A stretch of 64,000 nt of DNA from Pseudomonas sp. P8_241 (GTDB lineage: Bacteria > Pseudomonadota > Gammaproteobacteria > Pseudomonadales > Pseudomonadaceae): NCBI RefSeq assembly GCF_034008315.1, contig NZ_CP125377.1, positions 2,988,001 to 3,052,000 on the forward strand, written 5' to 3'. Both the position numbers and the translations under genes were made by a program. The notes below the pieces were generated by a model. That model made no database searches. It had not been told where the DNA came from and saw only the letters and a program-made list of their open reading frames with translations. Positions 52,129 through 61,615 of the stretch are shown one piece after another; positions within the stretch are counted from its first letter, which is position 1; every line of letters starts with the position of its first letter.

Positions 52129-52410
52129 ATGCAATTGCAAGACGCCTCACTGTTTTGTCAGCAGGCCTTTATCGACGGCGCATGGGTCTCTCCAAATACC
52201 GCAACAACAGCCAGCATGGTGGGTATCAACACCGGCCTGATCTCTAACGAAGTCGCGCCGTTTGGCGGCATCAAGGCGTCGGGTCCTGGCCGAGAGGGCT
52301 CGCAGTACGGCATCGAGTATTACCTGGAAATCAAATACATGTGCCTGGGCGTTAAGCCGAACGAGCTCAAACACGGTAAAACGTCATTCGCCTCGAGAGA
52401 TAGGCTATGA
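52129..52410 (+). pseudogene. gabD: Succinate-semialdehyde dehydrogenase with its middle deleted
   Basis: The 93-aa frame joins a GabD N-terminus ([20 protein letters not shown]) directly to a GabD C-terminus ([37 protein letters not shown]). About 380 residues, including the catalytic Cys and Glu and the NAD fold, are missing. The deletion kept the frame. The product cannot be a working aldehyde dehydrogenase. It ends in an ATGA overlap with the next esterase gene. Confidence 0.88.
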
Positions 52411-53303
52411 GCCAACAGGAACTGCGGGCGATCGTCGCCATGCTGGAACAAATGCCGCCGCTGGGCACGCTGCCCATCGAACAGCAGCGACAACTAACCG
52501 AACAACTGTTATCAAAAGGTTCTATCGCCCCAGGTTGCAGTTTCGAGCCGGCGCAGGTGGGTGGTGTGCCCGGATTGTGGGCGCACCCCCAACGCGTCAA
52601 AGCGGGCAGGGTATTGCTCTATCTGCATGGCGGTGGTTACGCCGTCGGAAGTGCCAATGCCTACCGCTCGTTGGCCAGCCATCTGGCGGCAGCTTGTGAA
52701 GCGCGCGTGCTCACCATCGACTACCGGCTGGCACCTGAGCATCCGTTTCCAGCCGCTGTAGACGACGCGGTGGTCGCTTATCGCGGCTTGCTTGGCAGTG
52801 GCATCGATCCGCAGTGTCTGGCGGTGGCGGGAGACAGTGCGGGTGGTGGGTTAAGCATGGCGCTGCTGCTTGCAATTCGCGACGCCGGGCTAGCGCAGCC
52901 GGTTGCTGCGGCAGTCATGTCACCCTGGGTAGACATGACCCAGAGTGGCGCATCCTGGGCTAACAAACGCGCGGTAGACCCTATGCTAGGCCGCCTCGGT
53001 CAAGGCCCTTCGATGGCCGACCTCTATCTGAACGGTGTGGATGCTCGCCACCCGCTGGCATCGCCCGTCCTGGCAGACCTGCGCGGCCTCGCCCCAGTAT
53101 TGATTCAAGTGGGCAGTAGCGAGTGTCTGTTGGACGACTCGACCCAGCTGGTGGCGCGCTTAGCAGCTGCTGATGTGAAAGTGGTGCTGGATGTCTGGCC
53201 GGGCATGATCCACGTCTTCCAAGGCATGGTGGACCAACTGGAGGAGGCTCTTGAAGCCATCGCAGGTCTTGCACGTTTCTTTGAACAGCAGTGGGGCGAA
53301 TAG
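52407..53303 (+). CDS. HSL-family alpha/beta hydrolase (esterase)
   Basis: The 298-aa esterase shows the oxyanion motif [25 protein letters not shown], nucleophile GDSAGGG, catalytic Asp in SSECLLDD and His in GMIHVFQ. It is a hormone-sensitive-lipase-type (family IV) carboxylesterase. It is coupled to the truncated gabD frame and may have formed a unit with the intact gene before the deletion. The substrate is probably an ester or lactone of the island pathway. Confidence 0.9.
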   Translation: MSQQELRAIVAMLEQMPPLGTLPIEQQRQLTEQLLSKGSIAPGCSFEPAQVGGVPGLWAHPQRVKAGRVLLYLHGGGYAVGSANAYRSLASHLAAACEARVLTIDYRLAPEHPFPAAVDDAVVAYRGLLGSGIDPQCLAVAGDSAGGGLSMALLLAIRDAGLAQPVAAAVMSPWVDMTQSGASWANKRAVDPMLGRLGQGPSMADLYLNGVDARHPLASPVLADLRGLAPVLIQVGSSECLLDDSTQLVARLAAADVKVVLDVWPGMIHVFQGMVDQLEEALEAIAGLARFFEQQWGE

Positions 53304-53432
53304 CTGTCTTAGTCATGTCATTCAAGTCTTGAGACCTGATGTGAAAAGAAAGTGAGCTGCTTTCTAAAGATAGGTTTTTTGTGTTCGGAAAATTTGTGTA
53401 ATAGCTCCTTAAATCCCTGCGTGAGCTCAGTG

Positions 53433-53603
53433 ATGAATATAAAAAAAATGCTCTTCACCACGGTAGTCTTTTGCCTGTTTATCCTGGCGGCCCTTGCAAT
53501 CTTTAACCAGCCGCCAAGAGCTATCCATACCGATTATGCACCTGGTTGCCAGGTATATGGCTGTGCCTTACCGGTGGGTTTTAAAGGGTGGCCCCAGCTT
53601 TGA
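53433..53603 (+). CDS. Possible small membrane peptide, 56 aa
   Basis: The frame starts MNIKKMLFTTVVFCLFILAAL, which looks like a signal anchor, and ends in a Cys-containing tail (YAPGCQVYGCALPVG). There is no good ribosome site and the region is decaying, so it may be spurious. Confidence 0.3.
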   Translation: MNIKKMLFTTVVFCLFILAALAIFNQPPRAIHTDYAPGCQVYGCALPVGFKGWPQL

Positions 53604-53739
53604 CTCATGGACTTATTCTGAGTCCTGGCCAGTCACTCAAACAGTCGGATCAGTACCTTTGCTTTCGTCTCTTTCTTCCCAATCTGACAGCCCTGCAAGT
53701 GTCGTACCTGCGACCGAAAGCGCCTTTTATCAATTTGCT

Positions 53740-53986
53740 GTCGACCCTGAAATCAAAATTGTCTGACACGGCGCTCATTTTGGCTGGCGGCATGTCGCGC
53801 CAACGTGCGCAAGACCTGATCAATGACGGCCTCATCGACCTCGCTGTGTTTGGTACCGCTTACATCAGCAACCCCGATCTGGTGGCGCGCCTGGAGAACA
53901 ACTGGCCTCTGACAGAAGCCAAGCGCGAAACCTTCTACGGCGGCTGGGCCGCAGGTTATGTCGATTACGCGCCTCATCAAGGGTAA
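53740..53986 (+). pseudogene. Old-yellow-enzyme-family oxidoreductase, 3' remnant
   Basis: Translation gives LILAGGMSRQRAQDLINDG, LAVFGTAYISNPDLVARL and ETFYGGWAAGYVDY, the C-terminal barrel end of NADH:flavin oxidoreductases such as N-ethylmaleimide reductase. About 280 upstream residues, including the FMN site, are gone. Confidence 0.85.
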
Positions 53987-54164
53987 GCAATCGCGACCTG
54001 GCAAGGTTCCAGTTCCTGAGCTATTGGCAGCCGTCACCGGTATTTGGTGCGGCTGCCTTTTCATGTCTGATGCAAACAGGTCTGGGCGGCGAGTCCAAGA
54101 GGACAATCAGGAGCCGTTCTGTTTTAGTACAGATCCACCGCGCCTTCTGTTGGAGAATTCCCCT

Positions 54165-55110
54165 ATGCACCTCAAAGCGCACCGGTACTTTGCCATGGTT
54201 GCCGTGACCGGCAACTTCTCGGCGACGGCGCGACACTTTCGCGTCCCTGCGTCGTCCGTTTCACGCTTTATCGCAGCGCTGAAAGGGAGGTGGGCCAGCA
54301 GCTACTGTATCGCAATACTCGCACAGTCAAGCTGACGGAAGCGGGCGAGCGCTATTACGTGCAGATCCGCGAAGTATTGGAGTTGCTGGATGCCGCCGAT
54401 GAGGACGTCACTGGTAAGGGAGGCGAGATCCGTGGTCTTGTGCGGATCAACGCGCCGGTTGCGTTCGGCAGTCTGCATATCGTGAAACTGTTGAATGGTC
54501 TGTATGACAAGTATCCGCAATTGACTGTTGAACTGACGGTCACCGATGCCTTTATCGACCCGGTTCAAGAGGGCGCAGACATCATATTTCGGGTGGGGCA
54601 CTTGGGGGACTCCGGATTGATTGGCCGGAAAATTTGCAACCAACAATACGTTTTATGCGCTAGCGAAAAATACCTGGCGAAGTATGGGAAAGCCGTTTCG
54701 CCAGAGGATCTGCAGAGCCACGCATGTCAGGTCTACAAGGGAACCGGTGCCCGCAGCGCTGGTATTTTAGGAAACCGGCCAGTGACAAGGTGAAAATCAT
54801 CGAGGTGCATGGCCCGCTCAGAAGTAACAATGGCCAGGTACTGGTAGAGGCGGCGCTCGCGGGGCGGGGGATTGTGTTTTTTCCTTCTTGGCTCTTCAGT
54901 AGAGAGAGTTTAATAAACAAGCAGCTCATTAAGCTTTTGCCGGATTGGGAGGGGGCGGTCGAGCAGACGCCAAGCCAGATCCATTTGATTTCCTCCGAGA
55001 ATCGACTCCGCTCTCAGAAAGTTCGCGTGGTGTGGGATTACTTCATCAGTGCGATTGGCGATCCGCCATATTGGGATGATCTGAATGGACAGCCGGCCGC
55101 CTTCCGATGA
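54165..55110 (+). pseudogene. LysR-family regulator with two frameshifts
   Basis: Three frames in sequence give one LysR protein: HTH (HRYFAMVAVTGNFSATARHF, 54165 onward), then QQLLYRNTRTVKLTEAGERYY to LQSHACQVYKG, then RWYFRKPASDKVKIIEVHG to the stop at 55110. The breaks are near 54277-54290 (one base missing) and near 54750-54760 (two extra bases). Each falls at the octamer GCAGCGCT. It is non-functional as read, unless these are sequencing errors. Confidence 0.85.
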
Positions 55111-55290
55111 CTGCGCGGGTGTCTGGCGCACGAATGGGCATCGTCGGTTTGGGCCGTATAGGCAGAGCAGTGGCTGCACGAGCCCAGGCGTTCGGTATGA
55201 GCATTGCGTATACGGGGCGTGCTACTTCATTGAGTGTGGCGTGTATCTGTTCGTCAGTTCGAAAGATGCCAAAGCCGTGAGCGGGTTGAA
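55110..55290 (+). pseudogene. D-2-hydroxyacid dehydrogenase fragment (NAD-binding loop)
   Basis: One frame reads MGIVGLGRIGRAVAARAQAF followed by GMSIAYTGR, the cofactor loop of GhrB/phosphoglycerate-dehydrogenase-type enzymes. Both ends of the gene are missing. Confidence 0.75.
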
Positions 55291-55411
55291 ATCGTGTCTG
55301 CCGGCCTGAAAAAAAGCTTACCCCCCCCATTGAGGGTAGCCACTGCAACCGTGGCGCTCAGTAAGCTGTTGCTCGTGCACGGCATACGGAAGCCCTGCGA
55401 GTGGAGTGGCA

Positions 55412-56728
55412 ATGAAAAACAATCAAAAACAACGGGTGGTCCCTGAGCCATCGGCTGTCGGCATGCCTCGCGTATTGCGCGCACACCAACCCGATAGCGA
55501 GGCCCGTGCGTTCCTGCGCCTGGCCAACTTATCCGCCAGCCTTCGCCCGGCAGAGAACTACTCGCTGCCCAGGTTGCGCCAGGGCTGGCGATTGACGGCA
55601 CTTGCTCTGGGGCGCAATCCGCCTGTGAGGTCGGTGACTGAGCAACTGATCAAGGGACCGGGCGGTGCAATCGCTTTGCGCATCTTCAAACCTGACGAGG
55701 CCACGCAGCTGCAGCCTGCGTTTATGTGGTTTTTCGGCGGTGGGTTCATCATTGGCGATCTGGACACCGCCGATGGAATCTGCCGCAGCATTGCTCTGGC
55801 AGCCAACTGCATCGTGATCGCCGTGCGCTATCGTCTGGCGCCGGAGCACGATCTGTCTGCGGGGCGTGCCGATGCGCTCGCGGCGCTTGAATGGGTGGCA
55901 AAAAATGGCGAGCAACTAGGAATTGATACGACTCGCCTGGCAATTGGTGGCGACTCGGCCGGCGGCAATCTCTGTGCGGCCGTCGCTCAGGAAAGCCTGC
56001 GTCGCGGCGGCCCGGCCCTGAGTCTGCAAGTGCTGGTTTACCCGGCAACCGAGTTGGTGGATAGGTTCCCTTCCTATGCGGAGAACGCGTACGGGCGGAC
56101 CCTTCTGACCGATCATGCGGTGCAATGGATCGAGCGAACCCTGGCACCCTCGCTCGCCACACTGGACTTGCTCGATCCCTGGTATTCGCCACGCCGCAAC
56201 CCCGATATGCACGACCTGGCACCGGCCGTTATCGTCAGTGCCGGTTTCGACCCAATCCGCGACGATGGCCTGGATTATGCCGCCCGCCTGCGCGCTGATG
56301 ACGTGCCGGTGGAACTGTTGCACTACAGCGGTCAGTTCCATGGTTTCCTCAATTTCGATTCGGTCAACGGTGCCAGCCGCGATGCGCTGCAGCGCATCGG
56401 CAATGCATTGAAGGGCGCATTCGCGCGGCAACCGGCGGCGGACCGGACGATTGAAATCGCTGACTGCCTGCCACGCAAGCCTTCGCGCCTGCGTACCGTC
56501 ACCGACGAGCTCGCGACTACTACATTGACCACGTGGGTTGTCACCGAACGGTGGGGCATCGCCTTGTTACGCCTGCTGTCGCCAAAGGCGAGCAGAGCCT
56601 GCGAGGTGTTGATCAAGCCGTGGTGCTTGCCGACCGTCATGATGCGGCGCAAAGCCATTTGCAGTCTTGATCGAATGGCTGCTCGGCAAACCTGGCCAAC
56701 AGAAAAAAACTGCACTGTGAACCCTTGA
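55412..56728 (+). CDS. HSL-family alpha/beta hydrolase with C-terminal extension
   Basis: The 438-aa protein contains a family IV esterase core: YRLAPEHDLSAGRADA, nucleophile GGDSAGGN, Asp in SAGFDPIRDDG and His in FHGFLNF. The usual oxyanion HGGG is FGGG here (WFFGGGFIIGD). Homology to the family ends near residue 345; about 90 further residues (from DCLPRKPSRLR) have no recognised domain and may come from read-through into shifted sequence. It precedes PHA-synthase genes by 14 nt and could act on hydroxyacyl esters. Confidence 0.8.
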   Translation: MKNNQKQRVVPEPSAVGMPRVLRAHQPDSEARAFLRLANLSASLRPAENYSLPRLRQGWRLTALALGRNPPVRSVTEQLIKGPGGAIALRIFKPDEATQLQPAFMWFFGGGFIIGDLDTADGICRSIALAANCIVIAVRYRLAPEHDLSAGRADALAALEWVAKNGEQLGIDTTRLAIGGDSAGGNLCAAVAQESLRRGGPALSLQVLVYPATELVDRFPSYAENAYGRTLLTDHAVQWIERTLAPSLATLDLLDPWYSPRRNPDMHDLAPAVIVSAGFDPIRDDGLDYAARLRADDVPVELLHYSGQFHGFLNFDSVNGASRDALQRIGNALKGAFARQPAADRTIEIADCLPRKPSRLRTVTDELATTTLTTWVVTERWGIALLRLLSPKASRACEVLIKPWCLPTVMMRRKAICSLDRMAARQTWPTEKNCTVNP

Positions 56729-56742
56729 TCGAGGAGTACATC

Positions 56743-57147
56743 ATGGCATTGCCTGATCCGTTCAAACTGTATCGTGAGGCTGTCACCCGGTTCGAAAACG
56801 GCGTCAATGCCTTGGCCGCGCGAAATATCGACTCGAAAGAACTGGGTCTCGTGATCGACCAATACACCAGGGTTTCGCTTGGCTTGCAGCACCTGACGCA
56901 AACATCGCTGGAGCGTTTGTACAAGCGTCTGGACGTGCCAGGCCGTGGCGAAATCGACGCCCTTGCCGCGTCCCTGCGGCGGGTTGAAGACAAGCTTGAC
57001 CGATTGCTTGCGCCGCCCACCAGCACGGCAATTGCACCTCGCCCCCCACGCACGCGAGGTCCACTGGCGGAAGCAGGCCCGGCGCTTCTCAAGCCGGCCT
57101 CCAAACGAAAAAAAAAGGAGGGGATCAAAGATGACTCGGCCGAATGA
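56743..57147 (+). CDS. Short PhaE/PhaR-like partner of PHA synthase
   Basis: The 134-aa protein is helical (residues 1-70), then has LDVPGRGEIDALAASLRRVE, followed by a coiled coil. This segment resembles the C-terminal LNLPxRxDV-type region of PhaE/PhaR synthase subunits and phasins. The end is Pro/Lys-rich. Known PhaE is about 360 aa and PhaR about 200, so this is unusually small. It overlaps the phaC-like gene by 17 nt. GAGGAG precedes the ATG. Confidence 0.65.
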   Translation: MALPDPFKLYREAVTRFENGVNALAARNIDSKELGLVIDQYTRVSLGLQHLTQTSLERLYKRLDVPGRGEIDALAASLRRVEDKLDRLLAPPTSTAIAPRPPRTRGPLAEAGPALLKPASKRKKKEGIKDDSAE

Positions 57148-58207
57148 CAACAAGGTCGCCGACTCGTCGTTGGCTGGCAGATTGCGCTCGGAGCTCGGCA
57201 TGATGGTCCAGCGCGGCCTCAAGGGCATTGAGTATCTCGGCACCCCGCCACCGGCCGTAGGCCTGTCGCCCAAGACCCTGCTGCACCGCCGCGGGACCTT
57301 GTGCCTTTACCACTATCACGCAACAGCGGACGAGATTTACCGCGTGCCGTTGTTGTTCGTAATGGCGACGACCAGCAAGGCTGACATCTTCGACCTGACC
57401 AAGGGGCAGAGCCTGATCGAGTTTTTGCTCGCAAGGGGTTACGACGTCTATGTCATGGACTGGATCGCGCCCACCCGGGAAGAGTCCCACCTGAAGCTCG
57501 AACACTATGTGCTCGACTTCATTCCCGATTGTATCCGTCGAGTACAACAAGACACGGGTGTGGAAGACGTCACGCTGATTGGCTACTGCATGGGCGGTGT
57601 CCTGGCGACAATTTACGCCGCACTGCATCCCGGCGGCCCGCTGAAGAACCTGGTCTGTTTCACCACCCCCATCGACTGGACGAAAATGCCCCTGGCCAAA
57701 CAACGGCACATCAACATCGAGCGCTTGATCGATGCGACAGGCCTTGTCCCGCCGGAGACCATCATCAAAGCAATTGAGCTGCATCGCCCCGCGGGCCGTA
57801 TTGCCGGGAAGGCCCGCCTCCTGGACAACTTGTGGAACGAGGACTACGTCAGGGGTTACCGGATGATGGCGCGTTTCAGTGCCGAGACCTTGCCGCTTTC
57901 CGGCGAATATTTGCGGCAGATTTACCACGAACTGGGTAAAAACAACTCACTTTGCGAAGGCGGCATGCGCATCGGTGGCCAAGAGGTTGATCTGAAAAAT
58001 ATCGAAGTCTCGTTACTGCACGTGATCGCGCAATACGACTCCCTGGTGCCACCGGACTGCGCACAACCGCTGGTGGCTCGCGTGAGTTCGCTCGACAAGG
58101 AGGAGCTGATGCTGCCGGGCGGTCATGTCAGCCTGGTGGCGGGGCCGGCCGCGGTCAAACGGATGTGGCCCAGGCTCGATCAATGGTTGGGCGACCGATC
58201 AGTCTGA
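57131..58207 (+). CDS. phaC: Class III-like polyhydroxyalkanoate synthase
   Basis: The 358-aa protein has the PhaC lipase-like box GYCMGG with Cys153, Asp303 (AQYDSLVPP) and His332 (PGGHVSLV). These are almost the same positions as C149/D302/H331 of the class III synthase of Allochromatium. Length (358) also fits class III rather than the about 560-aa class II enzymes typical of Pseudomonas. It would polymerise hydroxyacyl-CoA in the cytoplasm with its small partner. AAGGAGG precedes the ATG. No depolymerase or phasin cluster typical of phaC1ZC2 is present. Confidence 0.85.
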   Translation: MTRPNDNKVADSSLAGRLRSELGMMVQRGLKGIEYLGTPPPAVGLSPKTLLHRRGTLCLYHYHATADEIYRVPLLFVMATTSKADIFDLTKGQSLIEFLLARGYDVYVMDWIAPTREESHLKLEHYVLDFIPDCIRRVQQDTGVEDVTLIGYCMGGVLATIYAALHPGGPLKNLVCFTTPIDWTKMPLAKQRHINIERLIDATGLVPPETIIKAIELHRPAGRIAGKARLLDNLWNEDYVRGYRMMARFSAETLPLSGEYLRQIYHELGKNNSLCEGGMRIGGQEVDLKNIEVSLLHVIAQYDSLVPPDCAQPLVARVSSLDKEELMLPGGHVSLVAGPAAVKRMWPRLDQWLGDRSV

Positions 58208-58307
58208 AAACCAATGCTGCAGCCGGTGTGAAACCTCGGATCATCCGTACAGGGTCGAGCGAGACGTGTAATTCGAGGGTGTTTGAGCGTTCTCCCGGTA
58301 GTCCCTG

Positions 58308-58382
58308 GCGGGCGAAACCATTGGCACGATCATCGGTAGCGGTGTCGGTGGCGCAGTCGGGCACGCCCTGATCAAAGCGTAG
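58308..58382 (+). pseudogene. Glycine-zipper protein tail fragment
   Basis: A 24-residue open tail reads AGETIGTIIGSGVGGAVGHA then LIKA, a glycine-zipper 2TM-type ending, with a stop just upstream in the same frame. It looks like a gene remnant. Confidence 0.4.
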
Positions 58383-58479
58383 TGATCTGCCCATAGCGGT
58401 CTGGCTCAAACATCGACGGTCATTCAGGAGGGGCAGCGGGAGCTCGTTACCCCGGAGCATTCAAAACTTCATGTCAGAA

Positions 58480-59832
58480 TTACACCAGTGTTTCCACGGT
58501 TCCAGTCAGCTGGTTTCGTGCATCACCCTGGCCGAAAGGGCGCGCATCGCCGTCACCATTAAACCAGTCGTAGCGCAGTTCCGGGCGCAGCGACAGGTAT
58601 TTGTTGAAGTCGTAGCGCAGGCCGGTGGTCAGCGCATTGAGCGCGCCACGAGCAATGGAAGAGGGGAACAGAACGTAGCCGTCCGGGTCGTCGAAATGCT
58701 CGGCCCGTACGGAAAACGACAAGTCCTTGCGTTGCTGGTAAGTCAACACGACGTTGGCTCCCCACCAATGCGCGCCATCAAAACCGGGACCGGTGACGAT
58801 GTCCACGGTCGATGCATTGCCATCGCCCGATTGACGACCGTAGACCATTTCGCCGCCCATCGACCACCGCTCATTGAATTTGTGCCAGCCATTGAGCGAG
58901 TGCTGTTGCTTGAATTGGCCATCTTCGGAGATCACGCGGCCGCGGGGTGTTTGTATGTCGCTGCGACTGTCGTTTTGTGAATCGCCAACGAGAAACTCAT
59001 AGTCGATCCAGGTGTTCATGTCGGGCGTGCGCCAGCGCAGGGCGCCCAGCATCGCCTTGCGGTTGTTGTCGCGCAGGTTGTTCCAGCCTTGCACAACGCC
59101 CAACTCCGCACCGAGAATCCCGGACTCACCGTTGTACAGGCGGGTGCCGAGCAATACGCCGCCGACGGTGCCGGGCTCGCTGACGAAGGCATAGCTCTTG
59201 CTGCCAAAGGGATTGCGCGCGGCGCGGATGTTGGGCGGGATTTCATAGCCCAGTGCCGGGCCGAATACCCCGGCCATGGCGGTGATGCCAGGACCGTAGG
59301 GTAAGTAGGCGGTCGCGGCGATGTTCGGCACGGCGAGGAACTTCTGTTTGTCCCGCTGGGCTTTGGCCAGGTCGTCATCGCCGGGGGAGTTGACGTCCCA
59401 ATGCATGTCCCAGCCCTGGGTGCGAGCGAATTGGGCGTTACGGCCGTAGTTTGCTTCGAAGGTAAAACCGAAGGAGGCTTCAGTCGGTTTCGGGCCGGGC
59501 AGGGGTGTGATGCGCGGCACCATGTCGCCTTTGAGTGCCTTGTCGACGAACAGATGCAGGCTGCCCCATTCCAGGCCTTCGTCGGCGAAACCGACCACGG
59601 GCAGGTTACTCAGGCCGTCCTGGCGCTCGTCGTGGGTTGAGCGGTTGTTGCGTGAGTAGGCGGCGTCAAACAGACCTGAGACCTGAATCCCGTAGTCCTT
59701 TTCCAGCGTGTCGCCGAAAAGGCTGCGAAACAGCGTGCCTTCGCCTGTCTCGGGGCTTTCGGCGGCGTGGCTATTGAGCGTTGCGAAGGCGGCCAAAACC
59801 GCACCAAGCGTTTTCACCTTGATGTTGTGCAT
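58480..59832 (-). CDS. Outer-membrane porin of the BBP2 type
   Basis: The 450-aa protein has a signal peptide (ending SHA-AE) and a beta-barrel with repeated aromatic-ended strands, such as GIQVSGLFDAAYSRNNRST and NKYLSLRPELRYDWFNGDG. It fits the putative beta-barrel porin-2 family. As last gene of the aromatic operon it probably admits that substrate. Confidence 0.82.
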   Translation of the reverse strand: MHNIKVKTLGAVLAAFATLNSHAAESPETGEGTLFRSLFGDTLEKDYGIQVSGLFDAAYSRNNRSTHDERQDGLSNLPVVGFADEGLEWGSLHLFVDKALKGDMVPRITPLPGPKPTEASFGFTFEANYGRNAQFARTQGWDMHWDVNSPGDDDLAKAQRDKQKFLAVPNIAATAYLPYGPGITAMAGVFGPALGYEIPPNIRAARNPFGSKSYAFVSEPGTVGGVLLGTRLYNGESGILGAELGVVQGWNNLRDNNRKAMLGALRWRTPDMNTWIDYEFLVGDSQNDSRSDIQTPRGRVISEDGQFKQQHSLNGWHKFNERWSMGGEMVYGRQSGDGNASTVDIVTGPGFDGAHWWGANVVLTYQQRKDLSFSVRAEHFDDPDGYVLFPSSIARGALNALTTGLRYDFNKYLSLRPELRYDWFNGDGDARPFGQGDARNQLTGTVETLV

Positions 59833-59870
59833 TGTCTGTCTCTTGTTTTTGTTGTCAGAGTGCTGAAAGG

Positions 59871-59888
59871 GGGGGCATCCATGCCCCC
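59871..59888. repeat. Perfect short inverted repeat in operon gap
   Basis: GGGGGCAT / ATGCCCCC with a 2-nt centre lies between the hydroxylase stop and porin start. It could set transcript levels of the porin by attenuation or RNA processing. Confidence 0.35.
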
Positions 59889-59900
59889 GAGAAACCGGTG

Positions 59901-61511
59901 TCAGACGTGACAGGCCCGGGCGCCACTGGCGACAGGGGCGTTCTGCTGCAATTGCCGGCGCAGGGAGTCGAGGAGTTTCGGCAGGGCCGACAGTTGCGCT
60001 ACTCCACCGAAGCAGTAGTAATCCGGGCGCACGACCAGGACCTTGAGCCCGGCTTCTGCCATGAACTGCAGGTACTTGCCGGAGACGTCGCGGTAGATGC
60101 CTTTGGCGCTGTTGGCCTGCGCTGCCAGTCGCACGACCTGCACGCCGTAGGCGCGAATGAAGTCCAGTTGCTGTGCATCGAGCAGTGTCAGCGGATCTTC
60201 GTCACCGCTGACCAGCAGGTGGAAACCGCGGTCGATGACGTCGTCGTAGCGGCTGACCTTGCCATCGATCTCGATCGAACCGTGTACTCCGAGAATGCCG
60301 CGCAATTGACCTTCCTCCTGCAACAGACCGTCGGTCAAACCCGGGAACGGTGGCAGTGGCGCCACGTTGCCGCTCAGGTACGCCGTGTCACGTTTGGCAG
60401 CCTTCACCGGATCGGACACACAGACCACTTTGCCCATGGCCATGGAGGCTTCGATCACGGCGCGGATCTGTGGCTTGCGTTCCAGGGTGTAGCTGTCCAG
60501 CAAACTGTTGTCCGCCAGGCCGCGCAGTAGCAGGTCGAGGCGCCAGGAGAGATTCCATGCATCGCGGATCCCCGAGCACATGCCCTGGCCCATGAACGGC
60601 GGCATCACGTGGGCCGCATCGCCGGCGAGCATCACCCGGCCGCTGTGCCAGTTCGCGGCAATGCGCGAGCGGAACTGATAGACCGCGTGGCGCACCAGGT
60701 CGGCGGTGTCCGGCGTGACCCAACGCGACAGCAGCGACCAGACCTTGTCGGTGTCTTGCAGGTCTTCGAGGGTCTCGTGGGGCAGGCGCATGAACTCCCA
60801 GCGGCGATAACCGGGGCCGCCAGGGACCATGGTGGTCGGACGCTCGGGGTTGCACCATTGGCCGATGTCCGGCACATCCAGTTCCACACCCGGCTTGGGC
60901 TGCAGGTCGACCACCAGCCAGTCTTCCTGGAACCCCAGGTCTTGCCATTCAATATTCAGTGACTGGCGCACGAAACTGTTGGCGCCGTCGGCACCGATCA
61001 CATAGCGGGCGCGGACGCTTTGCTGCTCTTCGCCGAGCGAGAAGTTGCCGTCTTCGCGAATCACCCGATTGAGCATCATGTCGCAGCCATTGGCGTCTTG
61101 CTTGAGCGCGGTAGCTTCCCAGCCCTGATGAATCTGCACGTTGCCGATACTTTTGGCCTTGCGATCCAGTACAGCTTCCAGGGATGGCTGGTTGAACAGG
61201 TAACCGAACGGACCGTCGCTGATGGATTCGGCTGACCAGTCGATCTCCACCAGCACTTTCCAGTCGGCGTTGAACCACTGGTAGCGCGCCGATGGCTGGG
61301 AGATTTTTGCCAGCTCCTCACCAAGCCCCATGGAGAGGAAGATACGGCGGATTTCATGATCGTAAAAAACCGCGCGGGGCAGGGGATAAAGCGCCGGCCA
61401 CCGTTCAAAGACGGCTACGGAGTAACCCATCTGGCCCAACAGAATGGCCAGGGTCTGGCCGACGGGACCGTAACCGGCAATGGCGACATCGACTGTGGTG
61501 TGCTGATTCAT
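59901..61511 (-). CDS. MhpA-like aromatic hydroxylase (class A flavoprotein)
   Basis: The 536-aa protein shows GYGPVG (about 14-19), the DG motif (GADGANSFVRQ) and GD motif (GDAAHVMPPFMGQGM), plus a thioredoxin-like C-terminal domain as in 3-(3-hydroxyphenyl)propionate hydroxylase (MhpA, 554 aa). It hydroxylates a phenolic ring with NADH and O2 to give a catechol or similar for the dioxygenase encoded upstream. The ATG at 61511 follows GAGG. Confidence 0.9.
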   Translation of the reverse strand: MNQHTTVDVAIAGYGPVGQTLAILLGQMGYSVAVFERWPALYPLPRAVFYDHEIRRIFLSMGLGEELAKISQPSARYQWFNADWKVLVEIDWSAESISDGPFGYLFNQPSLEAVLDRKAKSIGNVQIHQGWEATALKQDANGCDMMLNRVIREDGNFSLGEEQQSVRARYVIGADGANSFVRQSLNIEWQDLGFQEDWLVVDLQPKPGVELDVPDIGQWCNPERPTTMVPGGPGYRRWEFMRLPHETLEDLQDTDKVWSLLSRWVTPDTADLVRHAVYQFRSRIAANWHSGRVMLAGDAAHVMPPFMGQGMCSGIRDAWNLSWRLDLLLRGLADNSLLDSYTLERKPQIRAVIEASMAMGKVVCVSDPVKAAKRDTAYLSGNVAPLPPFPGLTDGLLQEEGQLRGILGVHGSIEIDGKVSRYDDVIDRGFHLLVSGDEDPLTLLDAQQLDFIRAYGVQVVRLAAQANSAKGIYRDVSGKYLQFMAEAGLKVLVVRPDYYCFGGVAQLSALPKLLDSLRRQLQQNAPVASGARACHV

Positions 61512-61615
61512 GACTGTACCTCGTGTACTTCGCAATGATTTCCGGACATGGCCGGGCCCGTCGCGCGGTTCAATGGAATCGCGCGATGCAGGAAGTCAGG
61601 TTTTTTAGAGGTGGC

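Larger units (their letters stand above)
53304..55411. other. Decay zone of about 2.1 kb
   Basis: The stretch holds remnants of at least three genes (old yellow enzyme, LysR regulator, 2-hydroxyacid dehydrogenase), listed separately, with no intact gene of recognised family between the two esterases. Confidence 0.7.

Noticed and set aside
54165..55110. Programmed frameshifting in the LysR gene
   Set aside because: There is no slippery heptamer or downstream structure typical of programmed shifts, and the neighbouring DNA is full of gene remnants, so decay or read error is simpler.
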